Assembly (NCBI GenBank): GCA_052067355.1
Contig: JBQHQH010000015.1
Span: 1-61,515, forward strand
Direction: 5' to 3'
Source: CABMKH01 sp040797625
GTDB taxonomy: Bacteria > Bacillota > Clostridia > Tissierellales > Tissierellaceae
DNA: 61,515 nucleotides
The notes under the pieces were generated by a model. The model was not told the DNA's origin. It did not search any database and worked only from the letters and a program-made list of their open reading frames with translations. Below, one piece after another: positions 52,926 to 61,341 of the stretch; the first letter of the stretch is position 1, and every line of letters begins with the position of its first letter. The position numbers and the translations under genes are program-made.

Positions 52926-52960
52926 TCAAGGAAGGTCAAAATAGAAAGAGGGTTGCGATT

Positions 52961-53284
52961 ATGGAAGGTATGGAATTGATGAATTTTCAAATAATAAGCA
53001 ATGTAGGAGATGCAAAATCATATCTATTTGAAGCTTTAAAGGCTTCAAGAGAAGATAGATTTGAAGATGCTGAAAAACTTATTAAAGATGCAGATAAGAG
53101 TTTAGAGAAAGCCCATGAGATCCATGTAGAGTTATTACAAAGTGAGACACAGGGGCAACCTATTGAGATATCTCTTTTATTGATGCATGCAGAGGATCAG
53201 ATGATGACTACAGAGATGTTTAGAGATATCACTAATGAGATGTTATTGATGCATAAGAAATATTCAAATGTGGATAAAGAATAA
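52961..53284 (+). CDS. PTS lactose/cellobiose-type EIIA
   Basis: 107 residues, helical EIIA-Lac fold: ISNVGDAKSYLFEALKASREDRFEDAEKL and phospho-histidine H76 in LLLMHAEDQMMT. It feeds phosphate to the EIIB proteins. AGAGGG lies 7 bases before this ATG; two in-frame ATGs follow within 20 bases. It is placed after the glycosylasparaginase gene, with a terminator and 300 bases before copy 2 of EIIB. Confidence 0.92.
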   Translation: MEGMELMNFQIISNVGDAKSYLFEALKASREDRFEDAEKLIKDADKSLEKAHEIHVELLQSETQGQPIEISLLLMHAEDQMMTTEMFRDITNEMLLMHKKYSNVDKE

Positions 53285-53300
53285 TATAGATTTGATAAAA

Positions 53301-53344
53301 GAGCTGTTTCATAATTAATTGATTATGAAGCAGTTTTTATTTTA
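53301..53344 (+). terminator. Rho-independent terminator after EIIA
   Basis: CTGTTTCATAAT (about 53304-53315) pairs with ATTATGAAGCAG (about 53322-53333), followed by TTTTTATTTT. Confidence 0.85.
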
Positions 53345-53419
53345 TAGTGATTCAAAAGTCTTAAATTACCAGCTCCATTTTCTAGTAGTATCTGAAACAC
53401 TACTTTGTTTATCTATATT

Positions 53420-53500
53420 ACTGTACATAACTTACTTATCATTAGGGAAGCCATATGTAATAGATTTATAGAATATTACAATATATAATTTTATTATAGA
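53420..53500 (+). repeat. Upstream repeat R3 (before EIIB copy 2)
   Basis: Nearly identical to R1 over CTGTACATAACTTACTTATC and on through TTAGGGAAG..ATATGTAATAGATTTATAGA. It precedes the second EIIB-EIIC pair by about 100 bases. Confidence 0.6.
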
Positions 53501-53523
53501 TATCATTTAAGCATATGCCTTTG

Positions 53524-53537
53524 AGAAAACGCTTTCG
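53524..53537 (+). promoter_or_regulatory. Catabolite-repression (cre) site candidate
   Basis: AGAAAACGCTTTCG contains GAAAACGCTTTC, a good match to the CcpA operator core. It lies about 70 bases before EIIB copy 2. Confidence 0.6.
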
Positions 53538-53605
53538 AAGAACTGAAGAGAATAGAGTTTAAATGATAAAGAATAGAGAAAGACTATAGCTAGGAGGTGA
53601 ATATG

Positions 53606-53929
53606 ATGAAGAAGATATATCTATTTTGTGATCAAGGCATGAGCACAAGCATGTTGGCTAAGAAGATGCAGGATATTGGAGACAAACACAATTTACCTTT
53701 AGAAGTAAAGGCCTTTTCCATTAAGATATTGGAAAAGATATTAGAAGAAAAACATCCTGACTGTGTATTATTAGGGCCTCAAGTTAGACATCTACTTGAA
53801 GATACTAAAAAGAGAGTGGCAAGCTATGATGTGCCAGTTGGAGTAGTTGATTCAGTTGATTATGGAATGATGGATGGAGAAAAGGTTCTTAAAAAAGCAA
53901 TATTATTGATGAAGAATTACAAAAAATAG
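53606..53929 (+). CDS. PTS lactose/cellobiose-type EIIB, copy 2
   Basis: 107 residues, the same as copy 1 except Ala for Glu in KKRVASYD. At the DNA level the first ~215 bases differ from copy 1 at about five positions and the last ~118 at about fifteen, suggesting a gene-conversion tract. Phospho-cysteine C8 is in CDQGMSTS. AGGAGGTG lies upstream; the ATG three bases earlier is also possible. Confidence 0.92.
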   Translation: MKKIYLFCDQGMSTSMLAKKMQDIGDKHNLPLEVKAFSIKILEKILEEKHPDCVLLGPQVRHLLEDTKKRVASYDVPVGVVDSVDYGMMDGEKVLKKAILLMKNYKK

Positions 53930-53940
53930 GAGGGATAATA

Positions 53941-55287
53941 ATGCTTAAGAAACTAGAAGAAGTTTTAATGCCTATAGCAGATAAATTAGGCAAGAATAAG
54001 ATCTTAATTGCAATTCGTGATGGATTTTTAGTATCTACTCCTCTTATTATTGTAGGATCCATATTCCTTCTAATAGCTAACTTTCCAATAACTGGTTGGT
54101 CTGAATTTTGGGCTAGGTTCTTTGGAGAAGGCTGGGAATCATATCTATCAAATGTGGCCAGAGCTACATTTGATATAGTGTCAATATTGACAGTTATCGG
54201 CATAGGATATGCTTATGCAAGAGAGATAGGAGCAGACAGAATACAAGGGGCAATCGTATCATTAGTAGCTTTTGTAATCTTAATGCCTACAGCTATTCCT
54301 TATGTAGGAGAAGAAGGACCTGCAATAATGAGAGCTATAAGTTTTTCCTATATAGGAACCAATGGAATATTTTTAGCAATGTTAGTTTCTATTTTATCTG
54401 TTCGAATATTTAATTGGGCCTATAATAAAGGATGGACAATAAAATTACCTAAGGGAGTACCACCTGCTGTATTTGATTCCTTTGCAGCATTGATTCCAAG
54501 TGCAATAGTAATGTTTATATTCTTTGTAGCTAGAATTGTATTTGAGCTTACTCCATATGAGTCTGCACATAACTTTATATATACAGTGCTACAAGCTCCA
54601 TTGATGGGAGTGGGAAATAGTTTAGGTGCTCAAATTGTATATGCGGTAGTATGTTCTATCTTCTGGTTCTTTGGAATAAATGGACCTTCAGTTGCAAATT
54701 CAGTTTTTTCACCAATATTTAGAACCCTATCAATGGAAAATCTAGCAGCTTTTGAAGCAGGTTTGGCATTGCCACATATATACACTGGACAGTTTGTAGA
54801 CCTATTCCAAACATTTGGTGGTGGAGGAAGTACTCTTTCACTAGTCATCCTCATGATAACAATTTGTAAATCAGAGAGAATCAAACAGTTGGGAAGATTG
54901 TCTATTGTACCAGGTATATTTGGAATCAATGAACCTATAATATTTGGTCTGCCAATAGTATTAAATCCTATAATGATAATTCCATTTATAGGTGTGCCAT
55001 TGATGAATACAATTTTATCAGCTATAGCTTTTGAAACTGGATTTCTACCTTATACAAATGGGGTTGCATTACCTTGGACAATACCATTAGGATTTTCAGG
55101 ATATCTATCTACAGGTAGTTTCAAGGCATCCATATTCCAAGTTATATTGTTGATATTAGGCTGCGTAGTTTATTATCCATTTGTAAAGATATTAGATAAA
55201 AACTACTTAAAAGAAGAACATTCTCAAGACGATGAAGATGGATTAGACGATATATCCTTCGATGATATATCCTTTGATGATCTATAG
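53941..55287 (+). CDS. PTS lactose/cellobiose-type EIIC, copy 2
   Basis: 448 residues, similar along its length to the EIIC at 46449 but clearly diverged (LARFFGEGWESYLSNVARATFDIV versus the corresponding region), so it may have a different sugar preference. FGINGPSVANSVFSP, FGGGGSTLSL and GIFGINEPIIFGLPIVLNP are intact. It ends in an acidic repeat (DDISFDDISFDDL), as does copy 1. AGGAGGG precedes the ATG. Confidence 0.93.
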   Translation: MLKKLEEVLMPIADKLGKNKILIAIRDGFLVSTPLIIVGSIFLLIANFPITGWSEFWARFFGEGWESYLSNVARATFDIVSILTVIGIGYAYAREIGADRIQGAIVSLVAFVILMPTAIPYVGEEGPAIMRAISFSYIGTNGIFLAMLVSILSVRIFNWAYNKGWTIKLPKGVPPAVFDSFAALIPSAIVMFIFFVARIVFELTPYESAHNFIYTVLQAPLMGVGNSLGAQIVYAVVCSIFWFFGINGPSVANSVFSPIFRTLSMENLAAFEAGLALPHIYTGQFVDLFQTFGGGGSTLSLVILMITICKSERIKQLGRLSIVPGIFGINEPIIFGLPIVLNPIMIIPFIGVPLMNTILSAIAFETGFLPYTNGVALPWTIPLGFSGYLSTGSFKASIFQVILLILGCVVYYPFVKILDKNYLKEEHSQDDEDGLDDISFDDISFDDL

Positions 55288-55293
55288 AAGATA

Positions 55294-55326
55294 AAAGACT
55301 AGGTAAATTTTTACCTAGTTTTTTTG
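55294..55326 (+). terminator. Rho-independent terminator after EIIC copy 2
   Basis: AGACTAGGTAAA (about 55296-55307) pairs with TTTACCTAGTTT (about 55310-55321), followed by TTTTTTG. The stem is the same as the one at 42353. Confidence 0.88.
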
Positions 55327-55467
55327 TGCAGAATTATGTTACAATAGAGAAAACTTATATTATATGGAGTTCTATACTCTGATATATAGATAGCTTACTT
55401 ATATAGGGACTATAGAATATACTAAATTTGATAGTAGATTGATGGAGACAAATAAGGGAGTGATATC

Positions 55468-56247
55468 ATGGAGCCTATAATAACCATAAAAAATCTAAGG
55501 AAGTCCTATGGAGATAAGGAAGTTCTTAAAGATATAAATCTCAATGTAAATAGGGGAGAAATCATAGGATATATAGGGCCAAATGGGGCTGGAAAAAGTA
55601 CTACTGTAAAGATTATGCTAGGGCTTATAAATGACTATGAAGGAGAAGTCAGCATATTGGGCAAGGATATACGGGGAGATAGTATTGAATACAAGAGAAG
55701 GATAGGTTATGTTCCAGAAACGGCGGAAATATATGAGAATCTAACTGCCAGAGAATATCTTACATTTATAGGAGAACTCTATGGTATGGAATATGATGAA
55801 GCAGATGAAAAGGCTGAAAAGTTAATGGAGTTATTTGGAATCAAGGATGTCTATGATTCTAGGATCAGCTCTTATTCCAAGGGAATGAGGCAGAAGACAT
55901 TGATCATATCTGCTCTAATCAATGATCCAGATATACTATTTTTAGATGAGCCTCTAAGTGGTATAGACGCCAATAGTGTAATGGTATTTAAAGAGGTATT
56001 AGGGGAATTGGCTAAGAATGGTAAGACCATATTCTATTCCTCTCATATAATGGAGGTAGTTGAAAAACTAAGTAGTAGAATAGTTCTCATCAACGGAGGA
56101 GAGATAGTAGCAGACGGAAATATTGAAGACTTAAAGAATAATTCCATGGAAGGTTCATTGGAAAAGATATTTAATGAATTGACTGGATTTAATAGATATG
56201 AAGAGATTGCTAAAGAAATAGTAGACACCATAAAGAAGGTGGTGTAA
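55468..56247 (+). CDS. ABC transporter ATP-binding protein
   Basis: 259 residues of the ABC-2 exporter type: Walker A GPNGAGKSTTVKIML, Q-loop region GYVPETAEIYENLTARE, signature SYSKGMRQKTLI (an SxG variant), Walker B ILFLDEPLSGID. It pairs with the large membrane protein starting four bases after its stop. The substrate is not evident. Confidence 0.92.
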   Translation: MEPIITIKNLRKSYGDKEVLKDINLNVNRGEIIGYIGPNGAGKSTTVKIMLGLINDYEGEVSILGKDIRGDSIEYKRRIGYVPETAEIYENLTAREYLTFIGELYGMEYDEADEKAEKLMELFGIKDVYDSRISSYSKGMRQKTLIISALINDPDILFLDEPLSGIDANSVMVFKEVLGELAKNGKTIFYSSHIMEVVEKLSSRIVLINGGEIVADGNIEDLKNNSMEGSLEKIFNELTGFNRYEEIAKEIVDTIKKVV

Positions 56248-56250
56248 TAG

Positions 56251-57888
56251 ATGGAGGACTATAGAGTGCTGAAGTTCTTGGATCTATTCAAAGGTATATT
56301 TGAGAGATTTGGTATAGATTATAAAGCTATGAGGAAGATACTTCAAGTCAAATTATTATTAGATAGTAGAAGAGTTGCTACTGTATTGCAAAACTCCAAA
56401 GCTAATAGAGAGGAAAATAAGGATAAAAATAATTTCATAAAATCCTTAGGTATGTATTTATTGCTAGGATTTTTGATGATTCCCATCGTTATCTTTGGGC
56501 AAAATTACCTATTCCAGATGAGTATTGTAATGGGAATGTTTATGTTTTTTATGATGACATCTCTGATATCAGATTTTAGCTCTGTGTTACTAGATCTAAA
56601 GGACAAGAATATTTTACTTTCAAAACCCATCAATAATAGAACACTTAATATGGCAAAGATAATTCATATATTTTTCTATGTATTTATGACTACTATGGCA
56701 ATGATGGGACCAGCTTTAATAGCATCTTTGATTAAAAATGGAGTATTATTTTTCTTCATATTCTTGATGGAGATAATCCTCATAGATCTATTTTTAATTG
56801 TAGTTACAGGACTTGTATATCTGCTAATCCTGAGATTTTTTGATGGAGAGAAGCTAAAAGATATAATAAATTATGTACAGATAGGGCTTACACTTACACT
56901 TTCCATAGGATATCAGATGATCAGTAGAATATTTCAGTTTGTGGATTTTGATACAGTAAAATTTACAAATAAGTGGTGGACCTATCTCTTGACTCCAGTG
57001 TGGTTTGCAGGTTCTTTTGAATTCTTTATAAGAGGGAATAGAGATGGATATATAGTGGCATATACAATTATGGCTTTTATTATACCTATTGTATCTATCA
57101 TAGTATATATAAAGCTCATGCCAGAATTTGAAAGAAACCTACAGAAATTGACTAGTGCAGGAAAGGCAAAGAAGAATAAAGACAGACTTACAGGGACTAT
57201 ATCTAGATTGATATGCAAGACTAAAGAGGAGAGAAATTTCTATAGATTTGCAACTAATATGATGAAAAATGAAAGGACATTTAAGCTAAAGGTATATCCT
57301 AGTTTAGGAATGGGATTTATATTTCCATTTTTAATACTATTGAGTTTTAGTTATACTAAAGACATCTCACAGATCTCACAGGGAAGTATCTATTTTACAA
57401 TGTATTTTTCCTATATTATAATACCTGCTGTACTGCAATTCTTAGGATATTCAGGAGATTATAAAGGGGCATGGATCTATGAGACATTTCCCATAGATTA
57501 TTGGGAATCCATATATAGAGGAACAGTAAAAGCTGCATTTATAAATCTATTTACACCGATATTTATATTGATAAGCATTATATTCTTGATTGTATTTAAG
57601 CTTAGTATATTACCTCATATAATTATAGTATATCTAAATATGATGCTTAGCATATGTATTTTATTTATGATTTCAGAGAAGAATTTACCTTTTTCAAGAG
57701 CCTTTGAGGTGTCTGAGGGAAGAAGTGGTTTTATGGCAATGATATTGTCCTTTATAACCATTGGATGTCTTGGAGGAGCCCATTATTTAATAGGAAAGAT
57801 GTCATATGGTGCATATATCTATATACTAATTAGTATAGTAGCCAATATGGTATTTTGGAAATATGCTTTTAGAGTAAAGACAGCTTAG
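56251..57888 (+). CDS. ABC exporter permease, large ABC-2-like
   Basis: 545 residues with about ten hydrophobic helices. The N-terminal ~60 residues are cytosolic and charged (RKILQVKLLLDSRRVATVLQN); SLISDFSSVLLDLKDKNILLSKPINNRTLNMAKI is a conserved-looking intracellular loop. It resembles the YthQ/EcsB-like permeases of Firmicutes. Coupled to the preceding ATPase gene. Export substrate unknown. Confidence 0.8.
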   Translation: MEDYRVLKFLDLFKGIFERFGIDYKAMRKILQVKLLLDSRRVATVLQNSKANREENKDKNNFIKSLGMYLLLGFLMIPIVIFGQNYLFQMSIVMGMFMFFMMTSLISDFSSVLLDLKDKNILLSKPINNRTLNMAKIIHIFFYVFMTTMAMMGPALIASLIKNGVLFFFIFLMEIILIDLFLIVVTGLVYLLILRFFDGEKLKDIINYVQIGLTLTLSIGYQMISRIFQFVDFDTVKFTNKWWTYLLTPVWFAGSFEFFIRGNRDGYIVAYTIMAFIIPIVSIIVYIKLMPEFERNLQKLTSAGKAKKNKDRLTGTISRLICKTKEERNFYRFATNMMKNERTFKLKVYPSLGMGFIFPFLILLSFSYTKDISQISQGSIYFTMYFSYIIIPAVLQFLGYSGDYKGAWIYETFPIDYWESIYRGTVKAAFINLFTPIFILISIIFLIVFKLSILPHIIIVYLNMMLSICILFMISEKNLPFSRAFEVSEGRSGFMAMILSFITIGCLGGAHYLIGKMSYGAYIYILISIVANMVFWKYAFRVKTA

Positions 57889-57932
57889 GTCTATATTCTA
57901 ATATTGTATAGAGATGAGTAAGGATTATTAAT

Positions 57933-57990
57933 AAAGTCTTAGAATATAAAAGTAACTTAAAAACTTTATATTTTAAGACTTTGTAATATT
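57933..57990. terminator. Hairpin between convergent genes (bidirectional terminator candidate)
   Basis: AAAGTCTTA (57933-57941) pairs with TAAGACTTT (57974-57982), and AATATAAAAGT with ACTTTATATT inside. It lies between the ABC permease and the convergent minus-strand gene; T-runs are weak on both sides. Confidence 0.6.
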
Positions 57991-58024
57991 AATTCGTGTA
58001 TAGTCTAAGATATTTTAAATCTAG

Positions 58025-58573
58025 CTATTTCACTCTATAGAATTGTTCAAGAATACCCTCATACATCACTTTAGACATCATCATAACTTCAGATTCAAAT
58101 AAATCATAGGTGGCTATACTCTCAGCATATTTTTCATCTATCAGTTGCACTGCCATCTTTTCAGCTAGTGTTAGATGTGTAAGGAACATATCCTTCCATT
58201 CTTTATAATTCCAATATGGATTGATAGCTGCTAAGAATACAGAGATTTCATCTGCATTTTCATACCATTTCTTTCTAATTTCTTCCGCATTTTTTTCTTC
58301 CTGTTTACTTAGAGCCTCAACTAGATCTCCAGCTAAAGTAAGATGTTCTATTAATAAGTCAGATAATCCAAAGGCTATGGCATCTCCATAGAATTTTCTC
58401 AATAGCATACCGAAGTCAACTGAATTTTTTAAAAGTCTGTTAATTACAACTTCTTGATTTGGAGTATCTAAAACTATACTTCCAATAGTCATACCAGTCC
58501 ATTCACTATGCTGCATCCATAGCATATTAATGTCCTCTATAAGCCTTAACTCTCTTTCAGTTATACAAAACAT
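58025..58573 (-). CDS. Helical protein of unknown function
   Basis: 182 residues, nearly all helical: RELRLIEDINMLWMQHSEWTG, NSVDFGMLLRKFYGDAIAFGLSDLLIEHL, INPYWNYKEWKDMFLTHLTLAEK. The repeated acidic and His residues (W..QH, EHL, HL) suggest a metal-binding helical bundle, but this is not proven. I believe similar clostridial proteins are often labelled acetylglutamate kinase; nothing of a kinase can be seen here. Monocistronic on the minus strand. Confidence 0.7.
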   Translation of the reverse strand: MFCITERELRLIEDINMLWMQHSEWTGMTIGSIVLDTPNQEVVINRLLKNSVDFGMLLRKFYGDAIAFGLSDLLIEHLTLAGDLVEALSKQEEKNAEEIRKKWYENADEISVFLAAINPYWNYKEWKDMFLTHLTLAEKMAVQLIDEKYAESIATYDLFESEVMMMSKVMYEGILEQFYRVK

Positions 58574-58703
58574 GATATATCACATCCTCTATATTTTTAG
58601 TACATAATATGTATATAAAAAAATAAAGTTAAGGATAATAAAAAAATAATACGTTGATAAAATGATTTAACGAAATATTTAGGAATATGAGTCTTTTTAT
58701 TCA

Positions 58704-58733
58704 TTGACTTTATGATATATCTTGGGATATAAT
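58704..58733 (+). promoter_or_regulatory. Sigma-A promoter of the antiterminator gene
   Basis: TTGACT (58704-58709), 18-base spacer, TATAAT (58728-58733). The predicted start near 58740 precedes the RAT element. Confidence 0.8.
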
Positions 58734-58747
58734 GGTATTAAAGAATA

Positions 58748-58818
58748 GGTGTGTTACTGATATGTGTCAGGCATAAACCTGTATATGAAATATATTTCAT
58801 ATAGGGATATGTCTTTTT
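58748..58818 (+). promoter_or_regulatory. RAT antiterminator and overlapping terminator, copy 1
   Basis: GTGTGTTACTGATATGTGTC then AGGCATAAAC (58748-58778) is a LicT/GlcT-type RAT. The terminator stem TATATGAAA/TTTCATATA with flanking CC/GG follows, then TTTTTTT (58812-58818). It lets the antiterminator protein control its own transcript. Confidence 0.85.
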
Positions 58819-58862
58819 TTGACTACTCTTTTCATAGTCTTTATCAAAGGGAGGCGAAAGAA

Positions 58863-59720
58863 ATGGAGGAAAAGAAAAAATATACTGTCAATAAAGCTTT
58901 AAATAACAACGTAATACTTGCCTTTGATGAAGAAAAAAGAGAAGAGGTAGTATTAGTAGGTAAAGGCATTGGATTTGGAAAGAAGGAAGGAAAGACAGTT
59001 AAGTTAAGTGAAAGACAAATTGAAAAATCTTTTCTAGCCTTTGATGGAGATATAAAGAAAGAGTACTATCAGATTATAAATCAGTTAAATGGAAAGGTAA
59101 TTGGGCTAAGCGAAGAGATAATTGCAATGGCAGAGAGGGAACTAGGACAATTAAATAGTCATGTGCATATTGCATTGACAGATCATATTAGCTTTGCAAT
59201 AGAGAGGATAAAGGCAGGGATGGATATAGGTAATCCCTTTATCTATGAAATCAAGGCTCTATATCCTGATGAATTTGTAATAGGAAAAAAAGCTGCAAAG
59301 ATGATTAGAGATAGACTGGGAGTCAGTATTTCAGAAGCTGAAATGGGTTTTATAGCATTGCATATTCATTCAGCTAGACAGAGCAAAAAAGTTACAGAGA
59401 CCATAAAGGACACCAAATTTATAAAGGATTTAGTAAATATAGTTGAAGAAAATTTAGCTATTGACATAGATAATACAGGCTTATCATATAGCCGTTTAGT
59501 AAATCATCTTCGAGCAGGTATAAGTAGAATGGAGGACAAAAAATATATTGAAAATCCATTATTGAATACCATAAAGGAGAGATTTAAAGAATCTTATACA
59601 ATAGCTGAAAAAATAGGTAAACATATTAAGGAAACAAAGAATATATATGTATCAGAGGACGAATTAGGATATCTAGCTCTGCATATTGAAAGACTTAAGG
59701 AAATTTCAAATTTAACATAA
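58863..59720 (+). CDS. BglG-family transcriptional antiterminator (LicT/GlcT-like)
   Basis: 285 residues from ATG 58863, seven bases after GGGAGG. Residues 1-60 are the CAT RNA-binding domain (YTVNKALNNNVILAFDEEKREEVVLVGKGIGFGKKEG). PRD1 (~65-170, with SHVHIALTDHISFAIER) and PRD2 (~175-285, with ALHIHSARQS and LALHIERLK) follow and carry conserved histidines for PTS phosphorylation. It binds the RAT elements before its own gene and before the PTS gene downstream. Confidence 0.95.
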   Translation: MEEKKKYTVNKALNNNVILAFDEEKREEVVLVGKGIGFGKKEGKTVKLSERQIEKSFLAFDGDIKKEYYQIINQLNGKVIGLSEEIIAMAERELGQLNSHVHIALTDHISFAIERIKAGMDIGNPFIYEIKALYPDEFVIGKKAAKMIRDRLGVSISEAEMGFIALHIHSARQSKKVTETIKDTKFIKDLVNIVEENLAIDIDNTGLSYSRLVNHLRAGISRMEDKKYIENPLLNTIKERFKESYTIAEKIGKHIKETKNIYVSEDELGYLALHIERLKEISNLT

Positions 59721-59793
59721 AGCGTGTTACTGAGTCAAATCAGGCATAAGCTTTTAATACATGATAGTTGTATTAATTGCTTATGCCTTTTTT
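59721..59793 (+). promoter_or_regulatory. RAT antiterminator and overlapping terminator, copy 2
   Basis: GCGTGTTACTGAGTCAAATC then AGGCATAAGC resembles copy 1 closely. AGGCATAAGC (59742-59751) pairs with GCTTATGCCT (59779-59788) to form the terminator, with TTAATAC/GTATTAA inside and a T-run to 59793. It controls entry into the PTS gene. Confidence 0.9.
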
Positions 59794-59826
59794 ATTTATA
59801 AAATTAAAGTAAGGAGGAATTATAAG

Positions 59827-61290
59827 ATGAAAGATTATTTTCAAAGGCTTGGTCGTTCGTTGATGTTACCAGTAGCTGTATTGCCAGCTGCATCAGTTCT
59901 TTTAGGAATTGGTTACGCAATTGACCCAGCAGGTTGGGGTGGTGGAAGTCCTCTAGCTGCTTTTCTAATCAAGTCAGGGGATTCTATCATAGGGAATATG
60001 GCTATATTATTTGCCGTAGGTGTTGCATTAGGTATGGCTAGGGAAAAGGATGGTTCAGCAGCATTAAGTGGTCTAGTTGGATATCTAGTAGTTACTACTC
60101 TACTATCAACTGAATCTGTTGCAATGTTAAAGGGAATCGATCTAGGAGAAGTAAATGCAGCTTTTGCAGCAATAAAAAATCAATTTATAGGAATTCTTTC
60201 TGGACTAGTTGCTGCTTCAATGTACAATCGTTTTAGTCATGTAAAATTGCCAGATGCACTGGCCTTCTTTAGTGGGAAAAGGTTAGTCCCAATTGTAACT
60301 TCTGTTTCAATGATGGCGGTTTCTGGAATATTATATTTCATATGGCCAGTTATATATACTGCATTAGTAGCTTTTGGTACAGGAATCAGTGAATTAGGAT
60401 TTATAGGAGCTGGACTATATGGTTTCTTCAATAGACTTTTGATTCCAGTAGGACTACACCATGCACTAAATTCAGTATTCTGGTTTGATGTAGCTGGAAT
60501 TGATGATATTGGAAACTTCTGGAGAAGTACTGGAACAAAGGGAATAACAGGGATGTATCAAGCAGGTTTCTTCCCAATAATGATGTTTGGTTTAATTGGT
60601 GCAGCTATTGCTATATATAAGACAGCAAAGCCAGAGAGGAAAAAGGAAATAGGGTCATTGATGATGGCGGCAGGATTTTCTGCATTCTTAACTGGGGTTA
60701 CTGAACCTCTTGAATTTTCATTTATGTTTGTCGCACCTGTACTATACGTTGTTCATGCTATATTATCTGGTATCTCTTTAGCAGTTTCAGCATTTTTCCA
60801 CTGGACTGCAGGATTTGGATTTAGTGCGGGGCTTATAGACTTTGTATTGAGTTCAAGGCTTCCATTGGCCAACAAACCATATATGTTGATCGTTCAGGGA
60901 TTGGTCTTTACATTACTATATTATCTGATATTTAGATTCTTGATTGTAGCACTGAATCTATCTACTCCTGGAAGGGAAGAGATACATGAAGAAGTTCAAA
61001 TAGATGGTGGAGGAACAGCTACTTTAAAGTTAGATGATGATTTTGATACTATGGCAGCCATAATATATGAAGGATTAGGAGGAGATGAGAATATAGTTTC
61101 AATTGATAACTGTATTACTCGTCTAAGAGTAGAAGTAAGAGATATGAATAAGGTAAATCAAGATAAAATAAAGAAAGCTCAAATCCTAGGTATTAAGGTT
61201 ACAGGCTCGAAAAATATTCAAGTTATAGTTGGGCCTCAGGTGCAATTTGTAGCAGATAGGATAAAAAAACTTAGAAAATCCTTAGGTTAA
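59827..61290 (+). CDS. PTS EIICB, N-acetylglucosamine/glucose type
   Basis: 487 residues from ATG 59827 (AAGGAGG upstream). EIIC: YFQRLGRSLMLPVAVLPAASVLLGIGY, FAVGVALGMAREKDGSAALSGLVGYLV, GLHHALNSVFWFD and FLTGVTEPLEFSFMF. EIIB: phospho-cysteine in DNCITRLRVEV near residue 440. No EIIA domain. The AALSGLVGYLV and HWTAGFGFSAGLIDF regions look more like GlcNAc permeases (NagE) than glucose ones, but I cannot exclude glucose. Regulated by antitermination at the RAT directly upstream. Confidence 0.88.
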   Translation: MKDYFQRLGRSLMLPVAVLPAASVLLGIGYAIDPAGWGGGSPLAAFLIKSGDSIIGNMAILFAVGVALGMAREKDGSAALSGLVGYLVVTTLLSTESVAMLKGIDLGEVNAAFAAIKNQFIGILSGLVAASMYNRFSHVKLPDALAFFSGKRLVPIVTSVSMMAVSGILYFIWPVIYTALVAFGTGISELGFIGAGLYGFFNRLLIPVGLHHALNSVFWFDVAGIDDIGNFWRSTGTKGITGMYQAGFFPIMMFGLIGAAIAIYKTAKPERKKEIGSLMMAAGFSAFLTGVTEPLEFSFMFVAPVLYVVHAILSGISLAVSAFFHWTAGFGFSAGLIDFVLSSRLPLANKPYMLIVQGLVFTLLYYLIFRFLIVALNLSTPGREEIHEEVQIDGGGTATLKLDDDFDTMAAIIYEGLGGDENIVSIDNCITRLRVEVRDMNKVNQDKIKKAQILGIKVTGSKNIQVIVGPQVQFVADRIKKLRKSLG

Positions 61291-61307
61291 TAGAAAAAGT
61301 CCATAGT

Positions 61308-61341
61308 AATAAGGACCGTCAAAGACGGTCCTTATTTTCTA
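61308..61341 (+). terminator. Rho-independent terminator after EIICB
   Basis: AATAAGGACCGTC (61308-61320) pairs with GACGGTCCTTATT (61324-61336) across AAA, followed by TTCT. The remaining bases to 61515 show only a 15-base imperfect tandem repeat (61451 and 61471). Confidence 0.9.

Noticed and set aside
43133..53500. CRISPR array made by the three ~80-bp repeats
   Set aside because: Copies are kilobases apart with genes between them and no cas genes are present.
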